Shown: positions 24,915 through 31,806 of the stretch, piece by piece
Numbering within the stretch: position 1 is the first letter of the stretch
Layout of the letters: the number at the start of each line of letters is the position of its first letter
DNA from: DASSWG01 sp035704905
Lineage (GTDB): Bacteria > Bacteroidota > Bacteroidia > Flavobacteriales > Flavobacteriaceae
DNA length: 31,806 nucleotides
Direction: 5' to 3'
Assembly: GCA_035704905.1 (NCBI GenBank)
Contig: DASSWN010000024.1
Span: forward strand, 1 to 31,806
Position numbers and translations under genes: made by a program
The notes under the pieces: generated by a model
What the model was told of the DNA's origin: nothing
Databases searched by the model: none
The model's input: only the letters and a program-made list of their open reading frames with translations

Positions 24915-25193
24915 ATGCAATTAGAAATCGTTACCCCAGAGGAAGTTTTATTGAGCGGAGAAGTACGCTCTGTGGTGGTTCCCGGTGTGGACGGCAGTTT
25001 TGAACTGTTGGACAACCACGCTCCCATTGTTTCGCTTTTGCAGGAAGGTTTTGTGAAAATACAAGGCGATTTGCAATTGGAAGAACGCATCGAACGGAAA
25101 TTTGCACGGGATTCGAACGACAACCTCCGAATAAGAATCAAAGGTGGTGTTGTGGAAATGAAAGACAGCAAAGCCATTGTTTTGGTTGATTAG
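24915..25193 (+). CDS. atpC: F1F0 ATP synthase subunit epsilon, short form
   Basis: The 92-residue product is the beta-sandwich domain of the epsilon subunit, which contacts gamma and the c-ring in the rotor. Recognisable are MQLEIVTPEEVLLSGEVRSV and PGVDGSFELLDNHAPIVSLL. The C-terminal pair of helices that inhibits ATP hydrolysis in E. coli (total about 138 residues) is absent; short epsilon subunits are the rule in this family rather than a truncation. The gene is cotranscribed with atpD and closed by a terminator at 25239-25270. Confidence 0.93.
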   Translation: MQLEIVTPEEVLLSGEVRSVVVPGVDGSFELLDNHAPIVSLLQEGFVKIQGDLQLEERIERKFARDSNDNLRIRIKGGVVEMKDSKAIVLVD

Positions 25194-25238
25194 CGCATTC
25201 CTTTCAATCCTGTTGTAATTTCTCTCAAAAATTTTTAT

Positions 25239-25270
25239 AACCCGTGGAATTCATATTTCACGGGTTTTTT
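25239..25270 (+). terminator. Rho-independent terminator after atpC
   Basis: AACCCGTGGAA (25239-25249) pairs with TTTCACGGGTT (25256-25266; one G-T pair), and the stem merges into TTTTTT. It lies about 45 bp after the atpC stop. Confidence 0.88.
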
Positions 25271-25517
25271 ATTCCCATTATTTTCCGCAGATAAGCCGAC
25301 TGTAAAGAAATTATTCGATTTTTAGCTTTAATTTTTTCAACCTGTCAGCAAAAACAGCTCCCGCAGACAGCGCAGATTTGCGCAGAAAGTAAAATATATT
25401 CCATTCTTGTCCGTGGTTCTTTTCTCTAAATCGAGGGTTGGAAAAATATTTTGGAAACTTGCAAATTTGAAGCAAATATCCCTGAAAAATTTGAAAAAAA
25501 TTCGTTTCTTGTGAACG
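25271..25517. other. Intergenic region before the response regulator
   Basis: It contains a GC-rich stuttered patch with CCGCAGACAGCGCAGATTTG (about 25362-25381) and CGCAG, a spacer word family common in Flavobacteriaceae, then A/T-rich sequence with repeated TTTGAA and GCAAAT words. I see no exact TAnnTTTG element at a fitting distance from the next gene. Confidence 0.5.
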
Positions 25518-26120
25518 ATGAAGCAACTTGGCATAATTGAAGATGTGCACGACATACGCAATATGTTGTCCCTCTATTTTTCGGAGCAGAAAGAATTCGA
25601 CTTATGCTTTGCGGTGGAAAGCGCTTCAAAAATCCCCATGGGCAAAATCGACGGTTTGGATATTGTGCTTTGCGATATTGGACTTCCGGGGAAATCGGGC
25701 ATGGAGATTACTTGGTTCCTAAAACAAAAGAATCCGGAATTGCACATTGTCATGTTCACCGTTTTGGAAAACGAAGGAAATATTTTCCAAGCCTTGCAAG
25801 CCGGAGCATCGGGTTATTTGCTGAAAGACACGCCCCTTCACAACATCAAACAAAGTCTGCTTGATGTATTGGAAGGAGGAGCAGCGATCAGCCCGATGTT
25901 GGCCAAAAAAGTAATAGATTATTTCAAACCTTCCACCACGACTTCCGAACTCACCGAACGCGAAACGCAAGTTTTGCAACAAATCCAAGAAGGAAACACC
26001 AACAAACAGGTTGCCGAATCCTTACAAATCACCCCCGACACGGTCAAATTCCATATCAAGAATATCTACGAAAAACTCAAGGTCAGCAGCCGGGCGGAAT
26101 TGTTCAGGTTGTATAAATGA
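25518..26120 (+). CDS. Response regulator, NarL/FixJ (LuxR) type
   Basis: The 200-residue product has an N-terminal receiver domain (about 1-118) with acidic residues E8-D9, phosphoacceptor D53 in LCDIGLPGKSG, T81 and K103 in YLLKDTP, all the residues a working receiver needs. A linker leads to a LuxR-type helix-turn-helix (about 144-198, LTERETQVLQQIQEGNTNKQ with VKFHIKNIYEKLKV). It should bind DNA after phosphorylation by a histidine kinase. No intact kinase gene is nearby; a cut-off gene with a sensor-like N-terminal domain lies tail to tail on the other strand. Its targets are unknown. Confidence 0.93.
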   Translation: MKQLGIIEDVHDIRNMLSLYFSEQKEFDLCFAVESASKIPMGKIDGLDIVLCDIGLPGKSGMEITWFLKQKNPELHIVMFTVLENEGNIFQALQAGASGYLLKDTPLHNIKQSLLDVLEGGAAISPMLAKKVIDYFKPSTTTSELTERETQVLQQIQEGNTNKQVAESLQITPDTVKFHIKNIYEKLKVSSRAELFRLYK

Positions 26121-26146
26121 TTAGGCGATCATTTTTTATTTCGCTT

Positions 26147-26476
26147 TCACAAATGTTGTCCGGAAACGTAATTTGTAAGCCCCACATCGGAATCATGGGC
26201 ACCGGGTGCCGGTTTTAGACTGAACGTTTCCCAATTTGAATCATTGAAATTCGGATCGGCCCATTTTTTTTGGTCGCCCATTTGAAAACGCCAAGGTCCA
26301 GATAATAAGACCAAGGCCTGCGCAATGCGTACACTTTGCATTGAATCAGGATTGGTTTGGGTCGGAATATTTAAATCGCTGCCGATCGCCCGAATAGGGA
26401 AAAAGGTGCATACCAAAAAGCTTATTAGAATAAAAGTACCAACTTTTTTTGCAAGGGGAAAAGAATAACAGATCAT
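26147..26476 (-). pseudogene. Truncated N-terminal part of a sensory membrane protein
   Basis: The 109-codon frame starts with a signal peptide or membrane helix (about residues 10-31). The stretch LSGPWRFQMGDQKKWADPNF, NDSNWETFSLKP and PGAHDSDVGLTNYVSG (about 58-106) resembles the extracytoplasmic galactose-binding-like domain at the front of some sensor histidine kinases and SpoIIE-type phosphatases, where a Trp and several hundred residues would follow. Here the frame ends three codons after YVSG, and within 26 bp the opposite-strand response regulator ends. The rest of the protein is missing, so it is most likely a remnant left by a deletion. A small secreted protein in its own right is less likely. 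The family match is from memory of the motif. Confidence 0.55.
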
Positions 26477-26544
26477 TCTCTTTTTAAAGATTTTGTTTGC
26501 CGGTTCGCGGTTCTGCGCGGGACTTTTATCAGGAATTCTTCCAT

Positions 26545-26607
26545 AAAACCTACAGCATATATCCTAAAGCCTACAGCATATAGCTTAAAGCCTACAGCTT
26601 TAAAACC
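26545..26607. repeat. Three tandem copies of a 21-bp word
   Basis: Copies at 26545-26565, 26566-26586 and 26587-26607 share AAAGCCTACAGC; the first two also share ATATA. They lie in the spacer before the T9SS type A gene. Confidence 0.75.
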
Positions 26608-26654
26608 TAAAAAAATCACCCCAACGGGTAGTTACTTCGAGAAAGCACGCAACC

Positions 26655-26662
26655 TATTTTTG
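26655..26662 (+). promoter_or_regulatory. Candidate -7 element for the T9SS type A gene
   Basis: TATTTTTG matches TAnnTTTG about 80 bp before the ATG. The upstream element would be GTTAC near 26631, a weak match to TTG. Confidence 0.4.
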
Positions 26663-26742
26663 TATGCATTTTACCGATCCGTAAAGAAGAAGATTTATAG
26701 GACCGGAATATTGATGCAATATATAAAAAAATACCAGTCAAT

Positions 26743-29700
26743 ATGAAAAACGTTACTTTTTTTATTTTATTGGGAATTTTCTTTTTTGCGGGAAACTTGA
26801 ACGCCAAAAATACGGCGGACACGAATCCGCAAGCCACTACACAATGGACCGGGAATGTCAGCAGCGATTGGGCCGATTCGGGCAACTGGAGCAACGGAGT
26901 GCCAACTATGCACAAAACCGCGAAAATTGATTATTTTCCGGCATCTAACCCCGATCCCATCATTTCTTCGAACACCAGTTTCAAGAAATTGCAAATGAAG
27001 AACTTCGGAAGAGCCTATGAAGTTAAAGTCGCAGACGGCGTAACGGTTTCCATGACCTCAATTTCCATAGCCAGCAGCGGCGATCCAATGGATATTACCT
27101 TTAGTATTGGAAATGGAACGGTTACTATTCAAAACGAAGTATATATAGGAGGTCAGGTTTCAATTGAAAACGGTTCCTTGAACGCTGAGGAAGGCTTGCG
27201 CGTGAATGGCTATCTGAATGCACAAGCCGGAAACATTATTGTCGGAACACCAACCCAGCCAGCCGATTTCTCCGTTGAAGGAGGCGCGGGAACGGTAAAC
27301 CTCAACAACTCAAACTTGACCGTTTATGGTTCAGGTTATTTTCAACATGTATATTTCAGTATTACTTCAGGAACAATCAATATTTCAGAAGATTTTGATA
27401 TATCGGGAAATTTTGATTTCGATTTGAACCAAGCCATCCTCAATATTGGCGGGAATACAAATGTCGGCAATGGCAGCACCCTGAATACCGGAACCGGAAG
27501 TATCAATGCTGCCGGGGACTTTCTTTTGGATGGCGGGGGTGTCTTTAACTTGGAACAAGGAAACCTGACTGTTTCCGGTGACTCCAGATTTGCCTCGGGC
27601 GGAATTTTCAATGGTGGAAGCGGTAATATGGAACTTCAAGGAAATACTGAATTTAGTGGAGGACAGGATTTTAAGCCTGGCACCAGCACCGTAACCCTAA
27701 ATGGTAATTTTGATATTACCAACCAAAGTAATAACCGCTTAGTGACTTTTTATAATCTTATTGTAAGTGAAACTTCGAATATAACAGCTGATATTGATGT
27801 GATCGTAAATAATTATATGTACAATTACGGAAATTATCAACAGTCCCTTAAATATAATTTGGATGTAATTGGGGAATTACGCGGATCAGATGACATTACA
27901 TCGCCATATCCATACCTAATTGCTTTAGAAGTTGTGGATTCACATACATTGAGAGCCATTTTTAACCAAAACTTGACTGCAGCTTCTGCCGAGAAAGCAA
28001 GTAATTATAGTATTCGAGCAGGAATTGAATCGAATTCAAGCATTTTAGATCCTATTTCTGCAAATCCTGTGTTTGAAGCAGGTAGCCAAAATGTCGTGAT
28101 TATTACCACGAACAATCCAATCGTTGAAATGGAAAGCTGGGTATTGTGGATAAAAGGCTATGATAGTTTTTATTGGGCAAATCCAAATGAAACAAATGCC
28201 GTGGTAAACCAGTTGGGTTATTCCGTGACAGATCCCTTCCACAAAAAACGTTTTGTAAAGGATTTTGTGGTGTGGACCGGCGCGGTGAGTTCCGATTGGA
28301 ACAATCCCGGAAACTGGGAATACAACGGTATCGGCGGCTACCCTTCGCCCGGCGCGAACTTCAATTTGCGCTATGCCGCTTCTGTGACGCACGAACTGGT
28401 GCTTTCCAGTCCCGTTGTTGTGAACAATATTGATAACAGCACTTTCGAAAACATGCAACTCGGTGGCCAAACGTTAACTATTAACGGAAATATTACCATG
28501 TCGGGAGATGGCAAGATTGTCGCCAATGAAGAAGGTGCCACCATTTTGTTTCAAGGAAATATGGAGCAACTGATTCCTGACGGGATTTTTGCCGATAACA
28601 GCGTTTATAATTTGACTATTGACAACTCCGGTGCCGGGGTGAAATTAATGGGGAATTTGAATATGTTCGGCGCATTAAACCTCACCAATGGGGAATTGAA
28701 CATCAACAACCAAGTGCTTACCTTTAAATGTACCGGGGAAAAGTCGGCTGTTTTGGCTCCCGTGGTTACTGGAAGCATTAATGGAGAAGTAACCGTGGAA
28801 CGCTGTATTCCACCTTTGCGCGCATTTCGTTTTATCTCCCCTTCGGTAACCACTAGCTCCAGCATTCATGACAATTGGCAAGAAGGCGCCAGCAGTTATA
28901 CCGACAATCCAAATCCCGGCCACGGAACGCATATTACCGGAGTTGGAACAAGTCCCGATCAAACGAACGGCTTCGATTATACGCCTTCCGGAAATCCATC
29001 GCTTTATCTTTTCGACAACCAAACACAAACTTGGAATGCAATCGCAAATACCGATGTGCTTCCTTTGGTAGCCGGTTCTTCCTACAGATTGATGGTTCGT
29101 GGAGACCGCAGCGTGGACGTTACCGATAATGAAACGGAACCAAGTTTTACCATATTACGTGCCACGGGAACGCTTTCCCTTGGAAATAAAATCGTTCCGG
29201 TAAACGAAAATCCCGGAGCCTATAATTTTGTGGGAAATCCGTATCAGGCAATCGTCGATATGAACGATGTTTTGTCGAGCTCGACCAATCTGAACCCATA
29301 TTATTACTATGTATGGGATCCGCACACGGGCACGCGCGGTTCGTATGTTACGGTTGATTTGGCCATGGGGTCATCAAATGTTACCGGCTCCGAAGCCAAC
29401 CAGTTTCTGCAGCCTGGCCAAGCTTTCTTTGTTTCCACTGCCGCGCCCGGTGCTGCTTCTGTGTTGTTCGAAGAATCCGACAAGGCCGTCGAAGGCGATT
29501 TCACCAATGTTTTCAAGCCCGAAATGAATGCAGCTTCCATTAACATGCAGTTGTTCGACTCCCAGGCTTTTCTTGCAGGAGGAAAAGTCGTTGACGGATT
29601 CTTGGTTACTTTTGCCGAGGGGGAAAGCAACGAAGTTTTGTTGAACGATGCTTCCAAACTTGGAAATTTGGACGAGAATTTATGTTCGGTGAACGGCTCC

Positions 29701-30240
29701 AATTATTTGTCGATTGAAAAAAGGGCGATGCCTCTTAATGAAGAAATTATTCCGCTGTTTATCAACCAATATCGGGGCAATGATTATACCTTACAAGTTG
29801 AAACCGCTCAGTTCGAAAGCAACGTCATCCCCTATTTGCATGATGCCTATTTAAATACAGACACCGAACTTCCAAATGGCATTACGTTGATCAATTTCAG
29901 TATTGACTCAAACATTCCGGCCAGTATTGCCCCCGATCGTTTTTCCATCACGTTCAATGTAAGTGAACTGTCGGTGGATGAGCAAGAAACCGATAATTTA
30001 TCCATTTATCCCAATCCGGCAACGGAAGGTTTTTTCTATGTTTCGCTTCCGCGGAATAATGGGGAAAAAGTGGAAATTTCCCTTTATAATACACTGGGAC
30101 AAAAAGTGTTGTTCACAAAAGAAAGCATTTCCGCAGCGAACCGCTTAAAAATCGAAACGGGAAATTTGAATGCAGGTGTTTATCTCGTAGAAATTAATTG
30201 CAGCGGAAAATCGTTCACGGAAAAGTTGATTGTAAAATAG
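26743..30240 (+). CDS. Large secreted protein with T9SS type A sorting domain
   Basis: A 1165-residue protein with a signal peptide (MKNVTFFILLGIFFFAGNLNA). Residues about 33-52 and 509-530 carry two copies of a W-T-G-x-V-S-S-D-W-x-x-x-G-N-W module (QWTGNVSSDWADSGNW and VWTGAVSSDWNNPGNW). Between them (about 100-340) is a Gly/Asn-rich beta-repeat stretch (FSIGNGTVTI, GNTNVGNGSTLNTGTGSINA), likely a right-handed beta-helix or similar. The C-terminal 80 residues form the type A sorting domain: LSIYPNPATEGFFYVSLP, VEISLYNTLGQKV, LNAGVYLVEINCSGKSF, ending EKLIVK. The T9SS would remove this end and release the protein or attach it to surface lipopolysaccharide. Function unknown; adhesin-like proteins with this layout are common in gliding bacteria. 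Confidence 0.92.
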   Translation: MKNVTFFILLGIFFFAGNLNAKNTADTNPQATTQWTGNVSSDWADSGNWSNGVPTMHKTAKIDYFPASNPDPIISSNTSFKKLQMKNFGRAYEVKVADGVTVSMTSISIASSGDPMDITFSIGNGTVTIQNEVYIGGQVSIENGSLNAEEGLRVNGYLNAQAGNIIVGTPTQPADFSVEGGAGTVNLNNSNLTVYGSGYFQHVYFSITSGTINISEDFDISGNFDFDLNQAILNIGGNTNVGNGSTLNTGTGSINAAGDFLLDGGGVFNLEQGNLTVSGDSRFASGGIFNGGSGNMELQGNTEFSGGQDFKPGTSTVTLNGNFDITNQSNNRLVTFYNLIVSETSNITADIDVIVNNYMYNYGNYQQSLKYNLDVIGELRGSDDITSPYPYLIALEVVDSHTLRAIFNQNLTAASAEKASNYSIRAGIESNSSILDPISANPVFEAGSQNVVIITTNNPIVEMESWVLWIKGYDSFYWANPNETNAVVNQLGYSVTDPFHKKRFVKDFVVWTGAVSSDWNNPGNWEYNGIGGYPSPGANFNLRYAASVTHELVLSSPVVVNNIDNSTFENMQLGGQTLTINGNITMSGDGKIVANEEGATILFQGNMEQLIPDGIFADNSVYNLTIDNSGAGVKLMGNLNMFGALNLTNGELNINNQVLTFKCTGEKSAVLAPVVTGSINGEVTVERCIPPLRAFRFISPSVTTSSSIHDNWQEGASSYTDNPNPGHGTHITGVGTSPDQTNGFDYTPSGNPSLYLFDNQTQTWNAIANTDVLPLVAGSSYRLMVRGDRSVDVTDNETEPSFTILRATGTLSLGNKIVPVNENPGAYNFVGNPYQAIVDMNDVLSSSTNLNPYYYYVWDPHTGTRGSYVTVDLAMGSSNVTGSEANQFLQPGQAFFVSTAAPGAASVLFEESDKAVEGDFTNVFKPEMNAASINMQLFDSQAFLAGGKVVDGFLVTFAEGESNEVLLNDASKLGNLDENLCSVNGSNYLSIEKRAMPLNEEIIPLFINQYRGNDYTLQVETAQFESNVIPYLHDAYLNTDTELPNGITLINFSIDSNIPASIAPDRFSITFNVSELSVDEQETDNLSIYPNPATEGFFYVSLPRNNGEKVEISLYNTLGQKVLFTKESISAANRLKIETGNLNAGVYLVEINCSGKSFTEKLIVK

Positions 30241-30610
30241 AGCAGCCGCGACTCCCTTCCCTTTGGGAAGGGTCGGGGATGGGGACGAGCAGCATATTAA
30301 ATACTTCGTAACTAATCAGTATATATCGGTTTTGAGTAATTACTTGAATAAAAGTCTTTTAACCACAGAGAAAACAAAGTCATCCGCAAAGGGCGCAAAG
30401 TATTAATAAGGTGATTTTCAAATTTTTGTGTTCTTTGTGAATTTTTCTTAGTGTCCTTTATGGTGATTTATTTCACTGTAAAACAAATAGTTATGCATAC
30501 CGATTAGTCCCAATGCCTTATTTATTGAAAAAAATACAAAGCCTAAAAAACAGTTGCAAACGATCAGAAAAACACACGAAAAAATAGAAATTAAAATTTA
30601 TCACGAAAAA
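30241..30610. other. Intergenic region rich in dispersed spacer words
   Basis: Besides the hairpin at 30254-30272, it holds an A-rich patch (ACCACAGAGAAAACAAAGTC, then CGCAAAGGGCGCAAAG, about 30361-30400) of a spacer type often seen in Bacteroidota. No gene is supported. Confidence 0.5.
30254..30272. terminator. GC-rich hairpin after the T9SS type A gene
   Basis: CCCTTCCC and GGGAAGGG pair perfectly around TTT, 13 bp after the stop; TCGGGGATGGGG follows instead of a T tract. It may stop or stabilise the transcript, or be a mobile intergenic palindrome. Confidence 0.45.
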
Positions 30611-30643
30611 TTTGCAGAACAAATCGTTATTTTAGTACCTTTG
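30611..30643 (+). promoter_or_regulatory. Promoter of the last (partial) gene
   Basis: TTTG (30611-30614) and TACCTTTG (30636-30643) are 21 bases apart, a strong match to the Bacteroidota promoter. The expected leader to the ATG at 30721 is about 70 bases. Confidence 0.75.
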
Positions 30644-30720
30644 GTGGTTATTTGACAATATTCGTTGAATATCACTTTTTAAAATTGAACTGAAGAAACG
30701 CACACTAAACATACCAAGGG

Positions 30721-31806
30721 ATGATGAAGAATTTTACTTTTATTATTGCACTAATTGCCCTCCTATTGGGCGGCTCAGCAAACGCGCAAGTAACGGGTGT
30801 ATATACCGATTTCAATGGGTTTTGGGCTTCCAATAGCACCACCCTGAATCCTGTAAAGCCAGAAAATTATCATCTGTTGTTGGGCTTCACTTCGAACGGG
30901 GTTACTTATTCCACAGGAATAGACGACGATGCCATTCTTAATGCCCAATTAGGTTCTAGTAATTTTACATCTATGAAATTCAGGGCCTTACCAATCGTAT
31001 CGGTTCCAAACACCGCTCCTAATGGGGTACTTTATTACGTAGGCTTTGGACAATTAGCCGATGGCATAGATGATGGAGCCACTGACCCTACCACTCTTTT
31101 TTCTCCAAATCCAAGTTCCGCTGAACTCGCAAGCTATTTAACCGATGGAAAAAAAGGCTTGGACCTGAGCACGGGTCTGACCAATATTCCTTCAGGAAGC
31201 ACTGTTCGATTAAATTTAAGTAGCAACGGCATTACTTTAGGGTCCATTGGGGATGGGGTTCCGGATTTACTCGTGACCCAAATGGCCGTTCCTTCTACCG
31301 GCGGCACAGATAAAATAAAGTTTATAGATAGTGGAGGAGGTCTTGTTGGATCTGAAATAACCATGACTATGAGCAATGACACAAACTTCCCAATAGTAGG
31401 CAAATGGTATGGCGATTTTTTTGATCTTGCAGCGAAACCACAGCAAGTAAGAAGAGAAAAACCAATAAAATTTTTCGCTATTGAACTCTCGCAATTGGGA
31501 ATTACTTCTTCCAATTACCAAGATGCAGTTGCCTTGGTATATACTCCCGGAGGAACTTCTGACCCTGCCTTTATTGCCTATAATGAACCCTCCATAGGTG
31601 TGGCTTCAAAAATTGGAATTACCTCTTCCTCGATTAGCACCGATTGTGAGGGCAATATTACAGACATCACTATAGAGCTTCAAGATTCTTTTGACGACCC
31701 GGTCGAACAATCAGGCTTCGTAATCACTGCTACCATCACCACCGGTCCCGGACAACTGTTGGGAACTTTAACGAAAACCACCAATGCAAGCGGCCAGGCG
31801 GTTTTT
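30721..31806 (+). CDS. Secreted surface protein, 5' part only (runs off the window)
   Basis: The frame is open from the ATG at 30721 to the last base, 362 codons with no stop. A second ATG at 30724 is equally possible as the start. A signal peptide is clear (MMKNFTFIIALIALLLGGSA, then NAQ). The following residues (about 25-290) are a Ser/Thr/Gly-rich beta-type domain I do not recognise. From about residue 300 the text TDCEGNITDITIELQDSFDD and TTGPGQLLGTLTKTTNASGQ resembles a bacterial Ig-like (invasin/Big-1 type) repeat. The layout suggests a long repeat protein, likely with a T9SS signal at its unseen C-terminus, forming a pair with the preceding gene but with its own promoter. Confidence 0.8.
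   Translation, partial: MMKNFTFIIALIALLLGGSANAQVTGVYTDFNGFWASNSTTLNPVKPENYHLLLGFTSNGVTYSTGIDDDAILNAQLGSSNFTSMKFRALPIVSVPNTAPNGVLYYVGFGQLADGIDDGATDPTTLFSPNPSSAELASYLTDGKKGLDLSTGLTNIPSGSTVRLNLSSNGITLGSIGDGVPDLLVTQMAVPSTGGTDKIKFIDSGGGLVGSEITMTMSNDTNFPIVGKWYGDFFDLAAKPQQVRREKPIKFFAIELSQLGITSSNYQDAVALVYTPGGTSDPAFIAYNEPSIGVASKIGITSSSISTDCEGNITDITIELQDSFDDPVEQSGFVITATITTGPGQLLGTLTKTTNASGQAVF

Noticed and set aside
24915..25193. Truncated atpC
   Set aside because: The missing C-terminal helices are normal for epsilon subunits of this bacterial group, and a terminator follows at the expected place.

Overview
The window reads as chromosome of a member of the Bacteroidota, most likely family Flavobacteriaceae; the genus cannot be fixed from this sequence. 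The reasons are the order tRNA-Trp, secE, nusG, rplK, rplA, rplJ, rplL, rpoB, rpoC, DUF3467; an atpD-atpC pair apart from other ATP synthase genes; a 92-residue epsilon subunit; two proteins with type IX secretion (T9SS) C-terminal signals; and promoters of the form TTTG / TAnnTTTG. Shine-Dalgarno sites are mostly weak.

Region 1 (1-13400) is the transcription/translation block. tRNA-Trp is followed by a two-unit 102-bp tandem repeat that carries copies of the tRNA 3' end, then by secE, nusG and four ribosomal protein genes. A small lipoprotein gene, bounded by terminator hairpins, separates rplL from rpoB; this is the main departure from the usual order. rpoB, rpoC and a DUF3467 gene follow, each of the last two closed by a hairpin of one shared design.

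Region 2 (13400-22140) is on the minus strand and concerns the envelope. A PAP2 phosphatase gene overlaps a phosphoethanolamine transferase gene by 20 bp; together they look like a lipid A phosphate-remodelling pair (1-dephosphorylation, then phosphoethanolamine addition). Next are a 1355-residue secreted protein with a choice-of-anchor L domain, eight cysteine-containing repeats and a T9SS type B end, and a polysaccharide flippase-like protein.

Region 3 (22140-25280) has a HigB/HigA-type toxin-antitoxin pair, with a clear promoter containing a palindrome that is a good operator candidate, followed by atpD and atpC with their own promoter and terminator.

Region 4 (25280-31806) holds an orphan NarL/LuxR-type response regulator, the cut-off front end of a sensory protein facing it tail to tail, a 1165-residue T9SS type A protein, and the first 362 codons of another secreted protein that runs off the window.

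Most of the window is ordinary housekeeping sequence. I do not see a clear new multi-gene system. The points most worth following are the tRNA-end repeat, the lipid A pair, the HigA operator and near-leaderless toxin mRNA, the eight-module cysteine repeat protein, and the truncated sensor gene.
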